Both the position numbers and the translations under genes were made by a program. From NCBI GenBank assembly GCA_017962565.1, contig JAGCVC010000005.1, forward strand, positions 1 to 64,000: a DNA stretch of 64,000 bases, written 5' to 3'. Below the pieces are notes generated by a model that was not told the origin of the DNA, did not search any database, and saw nothing but the letters and a program-made list of their open reading frames with translations. This stretch comes from Alphaproteobacteria bacterium. GTDB taxonomy: Bacteria; Pseudomonadota; Alphaproteobacteria; CAAHEQ01; UBA3637. Of this stretch, positions 47,883 to 57,687 are shown in pieces; position 1 is the first letter of the stretch; each line of letters opens with the position of its first letter.

Positions 47883-49282
47883 AAAAGATACTTATTTTAT
47901 TGATGTTTTTTTATGCAACAAATGCTTTTGCTTTTTTAAGAGCTAAAACAAGTGAAGTCAGCATTTCTGAAACGGATGTTTTTCAATTGGAAATTCAAAC
48001 CGATGCCAATATTCAAGATATGCCGGATCTAACAGCTCTTCAAACTGATTTTGAAATTGTCGGACAAGGAACAAGTCAATCTTACCAATTTGATGGGAGA
48101 AACCATATTTCCAGAAACTCTCTTAATTTAAATCTGATACCTAAAAGAACCGGTATTTTAACGATCCCTTCAATAACGTGGGGAAAAGAAAAAACAGATC
48201 CGTTGCAAATAGAAGTCAAGCAAACCGCAGATACTGTTCAAATGCAAAATGAAAATGCCGTTATTATCGAAGCACAACTTTTATCAAATGAAGTTTATCA
48301 AGGCGCCGGATTAATTTATCGCGCAAAAGTTTTTGAACGAATTGGATTGATAAACGGGGACTTTGAACCTCCTTATTTGCAAAATGCTGAAATTCTTGCT
48401 TTAGGGCCTTATACATTATCACAGGAACAAAAAGATGGATCTTTATATCAAGTATTGACACAAGATTATGCTATTTTTCCGCAAGATGCCGGAAAAAATT
48501 TAACCATTGAACCGGCAAAATTTCAAGGATATTACCGCAAAATGCGTTCAACGGAACAATTGTTACCTTTCGGATTGTCGGATTCTTTTATTTATCAACC
48601 CAGAACATCCGTACGAAAAGAGGTCTCTGTTTGTGCAAAACCTGTTCAAATAACGGTTTTACCGCAACCGGCGAACACAAAAAATCACTGGTGGTTACCG
48701 GCAAATAATGTGTCATTAACTGAAGATTGGAACGTTTCACCGGAAATTAAAGTTGGCGATTCTATTACGCGTCAAATAGAATTAAGCGCAAATGGTGCGT
48801 CCAATCGTATGTTACCGGATTTACATTTTACCAATAATGATGATTTTAAAGTCTATCCGGAAGAAGCCAAAAAAAATCAAATATATGATAAAGATAGCGG
48901 TTTGATTGCCTATGAAACACAAAATTTTGCATTTATTCCGCTTCATGCCGGACAAGTGACCTTACCTGCTCTATCGGTATATTGGTTTGACGTAAATGAC
49001 GGACAAATAAAAATGACTACACTACCGTCAAAGACATTCACTGTCAAACCCAATCCGCAGTACGCTTCCACCGTTCAAAAAAAGAAAGATAAAACTTCTG
49101 CCCAACAGGAAACACCAGCCCCAATATCACAGCAAGAACCATTTAGAAAAGAAAATAATTTACTTTATTTTATAGGGGGTTTGTGCTTTGGATTAATTTT
49201 CGGTATATTCGGAATTATCCTGTTACACCAAAAACATGCTCACAAAAAGAAATTACCCGAACTTTATCCGCATGAAAAATAA
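47879..49282 (+). CDS. batD: BatD-like protein
   Basis: 467 residues. Signal peptide (MKKILILLMFFYATNAFA), repeated Ig-like beta domains with SVSISETDVFQLEI-type N-terminal motif equivalent, IPKRTGILTIPSITW, a C-terminal helix near 432-452 and a short cytoplasmic KKK tail. BatD proteins complete Bat clusters. The three genes overlap ATGA-style, so stoichiometric translation is likely. Confidence 0.85.
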   Translation: MKKILILLMFFYATNAFAFLRAKTSEVSISETDVFQLEIQTDANIQDMPDLTALQTDFEIVGQGTSQSYQFDGRNHISRNSLNLNLIPKRTGILTIPSITWGKEKTDPLQIEVKQTADTVQMQNENAVIIEAQLLSNEVYQGAGLIYRAKVFERIGLINGDFEPPYLQNAEILALGPYTLSQEQKDGSLYQVLTQDYAIFPQDAGKNLTIEPAKFQGYYRKMRSTEQLLPFGLSDSFIYQPRTSVRKEVSVCAKPVQITVLPQPANTKNHWWLPANNVSLTEDWNVSPEIKVGDSITRQIELSANGASNRMLPDLHFTNNDDFKVYPEEAKKNQIYDKDSGLIAYETQNFAFIPLHAGQVTLPALSVYWFDVNDGQIKMTTLPSKTFTVKPNPQYASTVQKKKDKTSAQQETPAPISQQEPFRKENNLLYFIGGLCFGLIFGIFGIILLHQKHAHKKKLPELYPHEK

Positions 49283-49291
49283 AATTATTAC

Positions 49292-49320
49292 TTGACAAAG
49301 TAAAAAAAAAGGTGTAATGT
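49292..49320 (+). promoter_or_regulatory. Sigma70-type promoter of rpmJ
   Basis: TTGACA (49292-49297), 17-base spacer, TAATGT (49315-49320), 44 bases before the rpmJ start. Confidence 0.7.
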
Positions 49321-49363
49321 GCTTTCCTAGTTTCGACAAGCTACAATATATAAGGTGATACAA

Positions 49364-49507
49364 ATGAAAATTTTAAATTCTTTAAAAGCCGCTTTGAAAC
49401 GCGACAAAAACAACAAGTTGGTTCGTCGTAAAGGTCGTGTTTTGATTATTAACAAAACAAACCCTCGCTATAAAGCGCGTCAGGGCAAGCCGACAAAACA
49501 TAAATAA
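49364..49507 (+). CDS. rpmJ: 50S ribosomal protein L36
   Basis: 47 residues: starts [20 protein letters not shown] and continues [21 protein letters not shown]. This is the cysteine-free (zinc-independent) L36 type, a few residues longer at the C-terminus (KPTKHK) than usual. Own promoter, AAGGTG site and terminator. Confidence 0.93.
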   Translation: MKILNSLKAALKRDKNNKLVRRKGRVLIINKTNPRYKARQGKPTKHK

Positions 49508-49515
49508 TTGAAACG

Positions 49516-49537
49516 CCCGCCAACCGGCGGGTTTTTT
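49516..49537 (+). terminator. Rho-independent terminator after rpmJ
   Basis: CCCGCC/GGCGGG with a four-base loop and six T. Confidence 0.9.
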
Positions 49538-49563
49538 AATAGAACTTTTAGGGCCTGGTAAAA

Positions 49564-51429
49564 ATGCAAACAGATTTTGACGTTATTGTTGTCGGAGGAG
49601 GACATGCCGGTTGTGAGGCGTGTACTGCCGCTGCACGAACAGGCGCAAAAACAGCATTGGTTACGCATAAAATTGCTTCTATCGGAGATATGTCCTGCAA
49701 TCCGGCAATCGGCGGATTAGGAAAAGGAACTGTTGTCCGCGAAGTTGATGCTTTAGATGGCGTTATGGGACGCGTCATCGATGCTGCCGGTTTGCAATTT
49801 CGGATGCTTAATTCATCAAAGGGGGCTGCCGTTCAAGGTCCGCGTGCACAAGCCGATAAAGATGAATATAAACGCATCATGCAAGAAACTTTGCTTTCAT
49901 ACCCGAATTTAACGGTTGTAGAAGCAGCTTGTGAAGGCATTTTATTTGATGCCGACAAATCCATTGTTTACGGTGTAAAATTAGCAGACGGAAGAACACT
50001 AAACAGTAAAACTGTTGTTATCACAACAGGAACTTTCTTAAACGGCTTAATGCACCAAGGCGAAACAAAAACCATCGGTGGTCGTTTCGGTGATATTTCA
50101 TGTACCGGCATCACACCAGATTTGAAAGCCATGGGATTAACTTTGGGACGATTAAAAACCGGAACGCCGGCACGATTGGACAAAGACAGTATTGATTGGT
50201 CCGTCACCGTTGCAGAACCGGGCGATAAAGATCCGAAGCCTTTTTCATATATGACAAAAACAATTGAACAAGAACAAATTCCGTGTTACGTCACACATAC
50301 AACACCGGCAACACACAAAATTATCGAAGCCAATTTTCACCGTGCACCGATGTATTCCGGACAAATTAAATCCATCGGCCCACGTTATTGTCCAAGCATA
50401 GAAGATAAATTGAAGCGTTTTGCCGGACGTGATTCTCATCATATTTTTTTGGAACCGGAAACGCGTAACGGCAATTCCATTTATCCAAACGGTATTTCGA
50501 CCAGTTTGCCTGTTGATGTACAAGATGCTTTTTTACGCACTATTCCAGGACTTGAAAATGTGAAGGTTATTCGTTACGGTTACGCAATCGAATATGACTT
50601 TGTTGATCCGCGCGAATTAAAACGCACTTTGGAAACAAAGAAAATTCACAATTTATTTTTAGCCGGACAAATTAACGGCACAACCGGTTACGAGGAAGCG
50701 GCCGGACAAGGATTGGTCGCCGGCGTAAATGCCGGTCTGCGTGCTATCGGTTCAGAAAAAGAATTGGTTTTAAATCGTTCTAACAGTTATATCGGTGTGA
50801 TGATTGACGACATTACAACTTTCGGAGTTGACGAACCTTATCGATTATTTACTTCTCGCGCAGAATATCGTTTAAGCATCCGTGCCGATAATGCCGACAT
50901 GCGTTTAACACCGATGGGAATTGATTTAGGTGTTATTTGCAAACAACGTGCGGAAACATTTAAAGTAAAAGAAAAAGCATATGCACAAGCTTTATCTGAT
51001 TTAAAAAATACCTTTATTGCTCCCAAAGAATTATCGCAAAAAGGATTTGAAGTTAATATGAACGGCGGACGACGCAGTTTATATGAATTATTAAGTTTTG
51101 CAGATGTTTCTTGGGATAAAATGGTTCGTTCTTTTCCGCATCTGGCAGAAATTCGTCAAGATGTAGCAGAATTGATTGCTATTGAAGGACGTTACCAAGG
51201 ATATTTAGCAAGACAACAAAGTGACATTGATGCATTACGTAAGGATGAAGCGTTAAAAATTCCGGTCGATATTGACTATTCAAAAATCGGTGGATTATCC
51301 ATCGAAATGCAACAACGATTGAAAAGAGCCATGCCCGAAACAATCGGTGTAGCGGCACGATTGCCAGCCATGACACCGGCTGCTTTAACTGCTTTAATTG
51401 GTTATATTAAAAGCAAAAAGAAAAACTAA
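49564..51429 (+). CDS. mnmG: tRNA uridine-5-carboxymethylaminomethyl modification enzyme MnmG (GidA)
   Basis: 621 residues. FAD-binding [19 protein letters not shown] at the start, [24 protein letters not shown] and a helical C-terminal domain. With MnmE it modifies wobble U34 of several tRNAs. The end overlaps the convergent dut stop by four bases. Confidence 0.97.
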   Translation: MQTDFDVIVVGGGHAGCEACTAAARTGAKTALVTHKIASIGDMSCNPAIGGLGKGTVVREVDALDGVMGRVIDAAGLQFRMLNSSKGAAVQGPRAQADKDEYKRIMQETLLSYPNLTVVEAACEGILFDADKSIVYGVKLADGRTLNSKTVVITTGTFLNGLMHQGETKTIGGRFGDISCTGITPDLKAMGLTLGRLKTGTPARLDKDSIDWSVTVAEPGDKDPKPFSYMTKTIEQEQIPCYVTHTTPATHKIIEANFHRAPMYSGQIKSIGPRYCPSIEDKLKRFAGRDSHHIFLEPETRNGNSIYPNGISTSLPVDVQDAFLRTIPGLENVKVIRYGYAIEYDFVDPRELKRTLETKKIHNLFLAGQINGTTGYEEAAGQGLVAGVNAGLRAIGSEKELVLNRSNSYIGVMIDDITTFGVDEPYRLFTSRAEYRLSIRADNADMRLTPMGIDLGVICKQRAETFKVKEKAYAQALSDLKNTFIAPKELSQKGFEVNMNGGRRSLYELLSFADVSWDKMVRSFPHLAEIRQDVAELIAIEGRYQGYLARQQSDIDALRKDEALKIPVDIDYSKIGGLSIEMQQRLKRAMPETIGVAARLPAMTPAALTALIGYIKSKKKN

Positions 51430-51878
51430 ACACCGCTTGAACCAAAACCGGATGCACCACGTTCGGAAGAACCGACCTCTTCTACTGTTTGTACTTGCGG
51501 TCTGACAATCGGACACACAACCATTTGTGCAATTCTGTCACCCGGATTGATGGTAAAAGGTTCTGTCCCTGTGTTTAATAAAATCGTCATCAACTCTCCG
51601 CGATATCCCCAATCAACTGTTCCCGGTGTATTGACAACAATAATTCCATTTTTTGCCGCCAACCCCGAACGCGGACGAACCTGTATTTCATAATCTGTAT
51701 TTTCATCTTCCATTTCACAAACAATACCGTTCGGAATCACTTGTCTTTGGCCTGGTTGCAAAACGATTGTTTGAGGAATGGCTGCACGTATATCCATACC
51801 TGAATCACCGCTTTTGGCATAGCCCAACCGGTTCCAGGAAACATCATAATTTGGTAAATATTTTACTTTCAATATCAT
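51426..51878 (-). CDS. dut: dUTP diphosphatase
   Basis: 150 residues, trimeric dUTPase type with its five motifs: [41 protein letters not shown] and [10 protein letters not shown]. Keeps uracil out of DNA and makes dUMP. Confidence 0.96.
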   Translation of the reverse strand: MILKVKYLPNYDVSWNRLGYAKSGDSGMDIRAAIPQTIVLQPGQRQVIPNGIVCEMEDENTDYEIQVRPRSGLAAKNGIIVVNTPGTVDWGYRGELMTILLNTGTEPFTINPGDRIAQMVVCPIVRPQVQTVEEVGSSERGASGFGSSGV

Positions 51879-51958
51879 TTTTTACTCCTTCTTTCCTTTA
51901 TAACAGAACTTTGTTTTCTTGTCTTTATTTAATTTTATACAAAAAATTAAACAAAATA

Positions 51959-51987
51959 TTGACAGTTTGATATTTTTGTGATATTAT
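51959..51987 (+). promoter_or_regulatory. Sigma70-type promoter
   Basis: TTGACA (51959-51964), 17-base spacer, TATTAT (51982-51987), ahead of the 52024 gene. Confidence 0.7.
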
Positions 51988-52023
51988 GCCCGACACATTG
52001 GAATTTGAATTCAAGGAATAAAA

Positions 52024-52770
52024 ATGAAACAAAAAGAAGTTAATTTAACAGCAAATCCAAATCTTTCTTTGATTGATATATTGGAAATGCAAGAAGGTAC
52101 GGAAGTTATATTTAAAGCTTATGGTCGTGACGGAGTTCCGCAAAAGATTTTACGTGTTAACCAAAACTTTTATTTGGAACAGCCGAACGTTAAGTCTATT
52201 CATTTAAAAAAAGGCAATTACATAGCGGCATACAAAACACCAAAAACTAAAACATGTCCGAATGCTTTGTATTTAGCTCCCTTACATGAAAAAGAATTAA
52301 ATGAAATTGATAAAATTTTAAAAGATAAGTTTAATACTTCTTTAGAAGAAGAAAAAATGGCTAATAATCTTGTTTCTATCAGCCTTTTGCCCATGCTTCC
52401 GATTTGTCACAGCACACTGGTTGCAATTGATTTATGTTCACGTGAAGCCTATAAATCTGATGGAAAAAGCAAAACCGGTTTGTTATCCATTAAGCAACTG
52501 GATAAGGATGTATCTTTTTGGGTAAATAAACCCAAGAAATATACTTATCAGGCGCATAAAGGGGATTATTTCGTTGTCATTTCAAAAAATAACGGCAAAC
52601 TTTATTTAGCACCTGTTTCTTGGGATAACGTCCCGTCAATAAAGATGCAAGATAAAAAGGAAAGAATCTCAAGAACCTATTTAAGTAACTTTCCGACTTT
52701 AAAGAAGGTTCTTCATCAACCGTGTAAAAAAGTCAATCCGAAGGATATTAAACAAAACAAAAAAGTGTAA
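52024..52770 (+). CDS. Cytoplasmic protein, unknown
   Basis: 248 residues, no signal or membrane helix. Two halves look alike: each has an aromatic-basic segment followed by G.Y..A/VI and LYLAP (YIAAYKTPKTKTCPNALYLAP near 70-85; YFVVISKNNGKLYLAPVSW near 175-195), suggesting an internal duplication. Basic C-terminal tail. Not recognised. Own promoter; precedes tRNA-Leu. Confidence 0.65.
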   Translation: MKQKEVNLTANPNLSLIDILEMQEGTEVIFKAYGRDGVPQKILRVNQNFYLEQPNVKSIHLKKGNYIAAYKTPKTKTCPNALYLAPLHEKELNEIDKILKDKFNTSLEEEKMANNLVSISLLPMLPICHSTLVAIDLCSREAYKSDGKSKTGLLSIKQLDKDVSFWVNKPKKYTYQAHKGDYFVVISKNNGKLYLAPVSWDNVPSIKMQDKKERISRTYLSNFPTLKKVLHQPCKKVNPKDIKQNKKV

Positions 52771-52849
52771 AAGACAAACATTTTTAAAAAAAGTCTTTAC
52801 TTTTTTAAAAAATGCGCTATGCTATCGAGTATTCTATCAGATTTGTTAT

Positions 52850-52937
52850 GCGGATATGGCGGAACTGGTAGACGCAACAGACTTAAAATCTGTTGGGACT
52901 TGCTCCCGTGCCGGTTCGATTCCGGCTTTCCGCACCA
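52850..52937 (+). tRNA. tRNA-Leu(UAA), integration site
   Basis: 88 bases with class II long variable arm: GCGGATATGGCGGAACTGGT start, ACAGA/TCTGT anticodon stem with loop CTTAAAA (anticodon TAA), variable arm GGGACTTGCTCCC, T-loop TTCGATT and encoded CCA. One T-T mismatch in the acceptor stem. The adjacent integrase shows that its 3' end served as the attachment site of the following element. Confidence 0.93.
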
Positions 52938-52947
52938 CTTTTGAAAT

Positions 52948-52974
52948 AACCCTTTGGAAACAAAGGGTTTTTTT
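52948..52974 (+). terminator. Rho-independent terminator after tRNA-Leu
   Basis: AACCCTTTG/CAAAGGGTT perfect nine-pair stem capped by a GAAA tetraloop, then seven T. Confidence 0.9.
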
Positions 52975-52998
52975 ATGCCTGAATCACTGGTTTTTAGG

Positions 52999-53033
52999 TG
53001 TAACACCGGGGTGTAACACCGAACTGTAACACC
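52999..53033. repeat. Three TGTAACACC repeats, 13-bp period, in the att-integrase interval
   Basis: TGTAACACC begins at 52999, 53012 and 53025; TGTAACAC recurs at 53271. The 419-base gap between tRNA-Leu and the integrase gene contains these, the terminator and no gene. Short direct repeats here are typical of arm-type binding sites for integrases or excisionases (inference). Confidence 0.6.
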
Positions 53034-53356
53034 AAGCATCAAAAACAAGGTGAATTTTACATCAATTTTGGAACACATTTTTGCAATTTTTTTACAGAAC
53101 TGATTTTGATTTATTTTTGGAATCTTACCCTTTTGGTTTCAAAGGATTTTCCAACCTTTTAGGCATTTGTTTTCTGAACACTTTTGAACAAAAGTTGCTT
53201 TCTGATGACATTTACTCCGAGAAGCACTCTTAAAGATTTCTCCATTTGCTTTTTTTAACAGGTTCATCCATGTAACACAGCATAAAAAATTGACCTTGTA
53301 AGACATTTGAAAAATCCAACAAGGTCAATGTCGTAAAAAGCAGATATGTTCTACCC

Positions 53357-55117
53357 TCATCCGTGCATTACATAACAGTTTCTAAATTCTTTTTTCAGTT
53401 CATTCAGTTCTCGGTTAATTGGATAACTGATTTTGCTGATTTCTTCTTTCATGGTGTTTATGTCCTTTTTATGAGCATAAATTCTTTGACCTACCCCCTG
53501 GTCTGTCCAACCACAAATGGCATTCTGATATTCAGCGGGTATTTTCTTTTCCACAGCCATTGTTTCAAATGTATGTCGGAATGAATGGAATACCTTTGAT
53601 TTATCTGTGATACCAAGTTTATCCAAGTGTCTTGCAAACCAAGATTGAACTGGGCGACCATACATTCCATTTTTGATGCGTTCTAATTCAAAAAGTTTTG
53701 TCTTGCTCTGTTTTCTTCGATAGTTCACATAATGCAAGAAACCCATATCGATTAATTTAGGATGCAATGGAACAATTCTGACAGAACTTCTGTTCTTTAC
53801 TGATTTATCCGGAGCATTGTCATTAATACTGATACAAGGGACACCCTTTTCCTGTACTATGTCATTAACATCTAATTGGCATATTTCGTTCAAACGGCAG
53901 CCATGGTATAAAGCAATTATTGGTATCCAGAACCTTGCTTGGTTTTTTCTTAAATGTGGATTTGGATAAGTTGGTAAGGAAAATATCTTTCTTAATTCAG
54001 AAGTTTCAAAACCAACTCTCTTTAATCCGTCTTTCATTGGCGGAATATCCACAAATTCATTCAAACTGTTTTCAATAATATCTTCCTTCACGGCATATCT
54101 CATGAACTCTTTAAATGTTGTCAGATATTTTTTAACACTCTTCCGGCTCAATGCTTCATCTGGATTATCTGTTAAAATACTCAACAAGGTTTTTCTCTTG
54201 GATATTTTTTCAGTCCAACGTTTAGGAACACGATAAATTCTCGCACATAATGTTCGGCAATCTTGTTTGTTCACATCTTCAATACATTCTCTTTCCATTA
54301 AAGTAAAGCATGCTTGAAGAATAACGCCTATAGTATGGATGCGTTTTTCATCAGTTCCACGCATATCCTTTTTCATCCTTGCAAAACGTTTAAAAAACTT
54401 TTCCCAATGTGTCGCAGACATAGATTTATGGATGCGTTCATCGGTTTTCATATCATCATAAGTTCTTAACAGTGTTATTACTTTAGGATTTGTCGGAGAA
54501 TAATGTTTATCCTTTTGTATTGCCTTTACGGATTGTTTAGCATAATGGTCAAGTTGACTAATATGTGTTGAAAACGCCTTTAACCAATCATATTTTGCAT
54601 CTTTTTCTACAATACCCAATTCAATTTCTTTATCTCGTAATTGATGATAAATCGTCCGCAAAGTTACATTTGCTTTATTTTTATCGACCAATCCCTTCAG
54701 GTAATCCAATATCATATCTTGCATCAGTTTGCGAATATCTGCTTCTTTCTTCCCGTTTGGGAATAAAATGATATTTGCCTCTGATTTATGTTTGCTTTGA
54801 ATTTCTTCAGTATTATTTTCCAAAAATGACTGGATTTGCTCTAACCGATGGAGAAGTAATTTATCCACATCGGTTGCTGTCAATGTTATTTGTTTTTGTT
54901 CATTTACTTTCATAATTATATCCTTAAATAAAGTTAAAAATGCTTGTAAATGAGCAAATTCTACACGCCACTTCTCAATTGCTTCTTGATAGACAGATGT
55001 GTTTAGTGAATACACCAATTCTGTACAACGGGCTAATTCTCTTAGCTCCATTGGTATTTTCAATCTGAAATAAAACAATCTATCTCTCGCAACAAGTCCT
55101 GGGTAATGATATGACAT
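53357..55117 (-). CDS. int: Tyrosine-recombinase integrase (DUF6538-type N-terminus)
   Basis: 586 residues. The N-terminus (LVARDRLFYFRLKIPMEL) matches the DUF6538 domain found on large integrases; a core-binding segment covers about 240-360 and the catalytic domain about 390-570 with R in HGCRLNEICQL, HSFRHTFETMA (HxxR) and the nucleophilic Tyr in GQRIYAHK. Integrates the element at tRNA-Leu. Its 3' end faces the tRNA. Confidence 0.92.
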   Translation of the reverse strand: MSYHYPGLVARDRLFYFRLKIPMELRELARCTELVYSLNTSVYQEAIEKWRVEFAHLQAFLTLFKDIIMKVNEQKQITLTATDVDKLLLHRLEQIQSFLENNTEEIQSKHKSEANIILFPNGKKEADIRKLMQDMILDYLKGLVDKNKANVTLRTIYHQLRDKEIELGIVEKDAKYDWLKAFSTHISQLDHYAKQSVKAIQKDKHYSPTNPKVITLLRTYDDMKTDERIHKSMSATHWEKFFKRFARMKKDMRGTDEKRIHTIGVILQACFTLMERECIEDVNKQDCRTLCARIYRVPKRWTEKISKRKTLLSILTDNPDEALSRKSVKKYLTTFKEFMRYAVKEDIIENSLNEFVDIPPMKDGLKRVGFETSELRKIFSLPTYPNPHLRKNQARFWIPIIALYHGCRLNEICQLDVNDIVQEKGVPCISINDNAPDKSVKNRSSVRIVPLHPKLIDMGFLHYVNYRRKQSKTKLFELERIKNGMYGRPVQSWFARHLDKLGITDKSKVFHSFRHTFETMAVEKKIPAEYQNAICGWTDQGVGQRIYAHKKDINTMKEEISKISYPINRELNELKKEFRNCYVMHG

Positions 55118-55203
55118 ATTCTGTGCCTCAACTCGATCTAAATATCGGACATTTTGAACATGTCAAGATCGTATTTGTAGAATTTGCTCTTTTTTACTCT
55201 TAC

Positions 55204-55800
55204 TTAAAAATTATTCCTATTTACCTCTCTTATTAGGCAACCATTTCGAAAAACATATGTATTATCTACGAGATTTCCACATTCGTACTCATGAAGACGA
55301 AATGTAAGTTTTGGATACATAGCTGATAGTTTTTCAATAATTGGCAGAGGAGCAGCCCAAGCCGTATAGAATACGAAACGACAAGAAGGTTTTCTATGGT
55401 AAGTTGACCACCGACATGGAAAACCAAAATCCTCTGTATTTGCGTTCCATTTTGTTCCCCAATGTTCAACACTCCAGTCATACCAACTTTTAGCACCATA
55501 ATGTTCTAAACAGAACAAGGATTTTTCTGCATTCTGACGATAGGATATATTATCTTCAATTATTGAATCTAACCTTTTTTTATCGTTTTCAGATATTTCC
55601 TTGCCTTCTTTTTCATCTTTTACCAATTGAATATCTTCTGATAAGCTACCAACTTCCCTGACTTCTTCTAATTCTTTTGGCATTGGGATTATTCTATCAA
55701 AATCAATGGTATCCTCATTACCTCCGAATTTATCGAAGCATTCCCGTAGGGATTTCTCATCACCATACATAATTACTGTATTTTCAGACCAATTTGGCAT
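55204..55800 (-). CDS. YubB/DUF1281 ferredoxin-like-fold protein
   Basis: 198 residues. Family signatures: MPNWSENTVIMYG at the start, IPMPKEL, KSWYDWSVEHWGTKWNA and VFYTAWAAPLPIIEKL. Widespread on conjugative plasmids and ICEs; biochemical function unknown. GAAAGGAGG precedes the start, and the small gene at 55816 lies directly upstream. Confidence 0.85.
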   Translation of the reverse strand: MPNWSENTVIMYGDEKSLRECFDKFGGNEDTIDFDRIIPMPKELEEVREVGSLSEDIQLVKDEKEGKEISENDKKRLDSIIEDNISYRQNAEKSLFCLEHYGAKSWYDWSVEHWGTKWNANTEDFGFPCRWSTYHRKPSCRFVFYTAWAAPLPIIEKLSAMYPKLTFRLHEYECGNLVDNTYVFRNGCLIREVNRNNF

Positions 55801-55815
55801 TTTTACCTCCTTTCG

Positions 55816-55980
55816 TTACGCTGGCATATAGCCCTTGGTTAAGATTGTATCCACAACATATTCTAAGAATTGTTTATCCTCATCAGAACTGTTCACATAT
55901 TCTACATAAAGGGGCTCTTGCTTCATTTTTCTTAATGCTTCACGCATTTTAATTTTTGTTTGACTTTCGTATTTTGTCAT
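55816..55980 (-). CDS. Small protein, unknown
   Basis: 54 residues: MTKYESQTKIKMREALRKMK then a segment ending in TKGYMPA. AAAGGAT stands before the ATG and the stop is 16 bases before the YubB start. Charged and helical; too short to classify. Packing between two same-strand genes supports it. Confidence 0.6.
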   Translation of the reverse strand: MTKYESQTKIKMREALRKMKQEPLYVEYVNSSDEDKQFLEYVVDTILTKGYMPA

Positions 55981-56044
55981 TTTATAATCCTTTTGTTAGT
56001 TTGGGTTGGGAGAGTACCAGTCCCCCAACCAGTTAAAAATTAAA

Positions 56045-56548
56045 CTACACCTGAGGCAGATACTTTTTAGCTTCTGCCTCTTTTTTTGCCTGTTCTTCTC
56101 TCTCGGCTTGTCTTTTAGCTTTACGTTTTTCTTTTTGTTTCTCTTTACGAGCTTCGGCTAATTTGACTTCTTTTTCACAAAAATTAACGATGTGCTTATC
56201 TAACATACCTTGAGCCACTGCAGAGTAGAATTTGTTTAAGAAATCTATCTTTTCTGGAAGTTGCAACTTTTGTGTATTGCAACGATAGATCCTTTTTCCA
56301 CCTAAACGCATGGTAAAAATAGATTTGTTACGCTTATCATCCAAATCTACTAGTAACTTTAACATACGGTTTTCCTTTTTCCAAAGGTCTTCTTTAAAGT
56401 TCTTGATGTTAAGTTTAATCAAGTCCAAAACACGTTGTTTACATGTATCAAAATTCAATAAACCTTCATCTTTTGCTGTTGTCATCGGGACAATTCCAAA
56501 ACTGCTCATGAAATCTTCCACCGACATTACATTTGTATTTTCTAACAT
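56045..56548 (-). CDS. Element-encoded protein with basic coiled tail, unknown
   Basis: 167 residues from the ATG at 56548, which follows GAAAGGAAAA; the frame extends 17 residues upstream. Globular part to about 125, then a Lys/Arg/Glu/Ala helix (AEARKEKQKEKRKAKRQAER). Not recognised. Divergent from the ankyrin-like gene at 56884. Confidence 0.6.
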   Translation of the reverse strand: MLENTNVMSVEDFMSSFGIVPMTTAKDEGLLNFDTCKQRVLDLIKLNIKNFKEDLWKKENRMLKLLVDLDDKRNKSIFTMRLGGKRIYRCNTQKLQLPEKIDFLNKFYSAVAQGMLDKHIVNFCEKEVKLAEARKEKQKEKRKAKRQAEREEQAKKEAEAKKYLPQV

Positions 56549-56686
56549 TTTAATTTTCCTTTCATTTAAGTTAGAATTTAAACACCTTTGTGAGACCATC
56601 CCACATCGGTGAGCAATATAATATGAATCGAAAAAACAATGTCAATGCACCCAAAATTGACAAACCCTCAAATTTGGTCATTTTGG

Positions 56687-56723
56687 ATATATTACGGTAT
56701 ATTAGGGTATATTACGGTATAAT
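56687..56723. repeat. Three 10-bp direct repeats in divergent intergenic region
   Basis: ATTACGGTAT, ATTAGGGTAT, ATTACGGTAT occupy 56691-56720 with no gap, i.e. one per helical turn, ending in a TATAAT-like sequence. The 335-base interval between the starts at 56548 and 56884 has no gene. Likely an operator or protein-loading array for one or both divergent genes. Confidence 0.6.
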
Positions 56724-56883
56724 TTTTATTTTTAGTCAAAGTTGGATTTTGAGTGATTTTTGATATGATTTTTCCAAAACCACATAAAAATGAGTTAATT
56801 TTATGCGAATCGTAAAAGTGTTCGATTCCATTTTTGAATCACAAGCAGATAAATACATTTATAGAAATATAAAGGAGCAGAAA

Positions 56884-57351
56884 ATGGATGTTGAAATCGT
56901 GATTTCAGATATGGAAAATGTTGAGATGTTTAATGATGTGGATAAAATTAAGGATTTTATCTCCACATTGGAATACATAGACCAACCACTAAATACGCAA
57001 TTGAGTAGTATTTTACAGGTATGTTGTCAATTTGCCAAAGATGATAAGGTTGTAAAATATCTTTTGAAGCAAAATGCTAACCCAAATTATTTGGATATAA
57101 ATGGGCATGATTGTAGGCACTATGTGGATTTGAATAAGAATACATTAGCAGCATTGAAGTGCTTAAAGGTTATATGCCACTATACAGGAATGTTCCCAGA
57201 GGAAGACCCATCATTAAGAAAACAAGTTGGGTTTGATGTGATTAAAGCAGAAATACAAAGACATCGAGATAAAGAGATAGAAGAGAAGGAGAGAATTGGA
57301 AAAATGATTAAATGGATGACAGAATGGGTGGAAGCAGAAGATGGAAAATAA
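56884..57351 (+). CDS. Ankyrin-like repeat protein
   Basis: 155 residues from the ATG at 56884, which follows AAAGGAGC; the frame extends 27 residues upstream. One recognisable ankyrin unit (FAKDDKVVKYLLKQNANPNYLDINGHDCRHY) preceded by a degenerate helical pair, then a charged helical tail. Partner binding is the usual role. The next ankyrin gene starts 11 bases before this one ends. Confidence 0.7.
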   Translation: MDVEIVISDMENVEMFNDVDKIKDFISTLEYIDQPLNTQLSSILQVCCQFAKDDKVVKYLLKQNANPNYLDINGHDCRHYVDLNKNTLAALKCLKVICHYTGMFPEEDPSLRKQVGFDVIKAEIQRHRDKEIEEKERIGKMIKWMTEWVEAEDGK

Positions 57352-57625
57352 TGAAACAATTTATATTGATACTCTGGATGGAGTAAAGAAAATACTGAAA
57401 GAATTGCCAGATATAAACACTGAAATTGGTAATGAGGGTGGAACATTGTTAGAACTTGCCTGTGCTTTTACTAATGATATAGAAGTTGTGAAGTATTTGT
57501 TAGAGCATGGAGCAGATATTCACCACACAGACAAATATGGTCGTAATGCCTTTGCTTACGCATGGTTCAACAGAAACCCTTATATGGATGTGTTTATAAA
57601 TGAAGAATTGAAGAAGTATTGGTAA
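57341..57625 (+). CDS. Small ankyrin-repeat protein
   Basis: 94 residues. LLELACAFTNDIEVVKYLLEHGADI followed by HTDKYGRNAFAYAW is a canonical ankyrin repeat. Resembles the preceding protein (FTNDIEVVKYLLEHGAD against FAKDDKVVKYLLKQNAN), so the pair probably arose by duplication. Translationally coupled by the overlap. Confidence 0.75.
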   Translation: MENNETIYIDTLDGVKKILKELPDINTEIGNEGGTLLELACAFTNDIEVVKYLLEHGADIHHTDKYGRNAFAYAWFNRNPYMDVFINEELKKYW

Positions 57626-57687
57626 AAAATTCTTGTTCTTTCTAAAATATTCATTTAGTATCAAACCATATACAGAAAGGAGCAAAC

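Noticed and set aside
47152-47946. Antisense 209-residue frame and a plus-strand 174-residue frame
   Set aside because: They are shadows of the low-complexity Q/N/S/D region of the BatB-BatC fusion.
52797-53078. Minus-strand 93-residue frame
   Set aside because: It runs through tRNA-Leu and its terminator.
52999-53278. Repeats considered as a CRISPR array
   Set aside because: Units are 9 bp with 4-bp gaps, far too short, and no cas genes are near.
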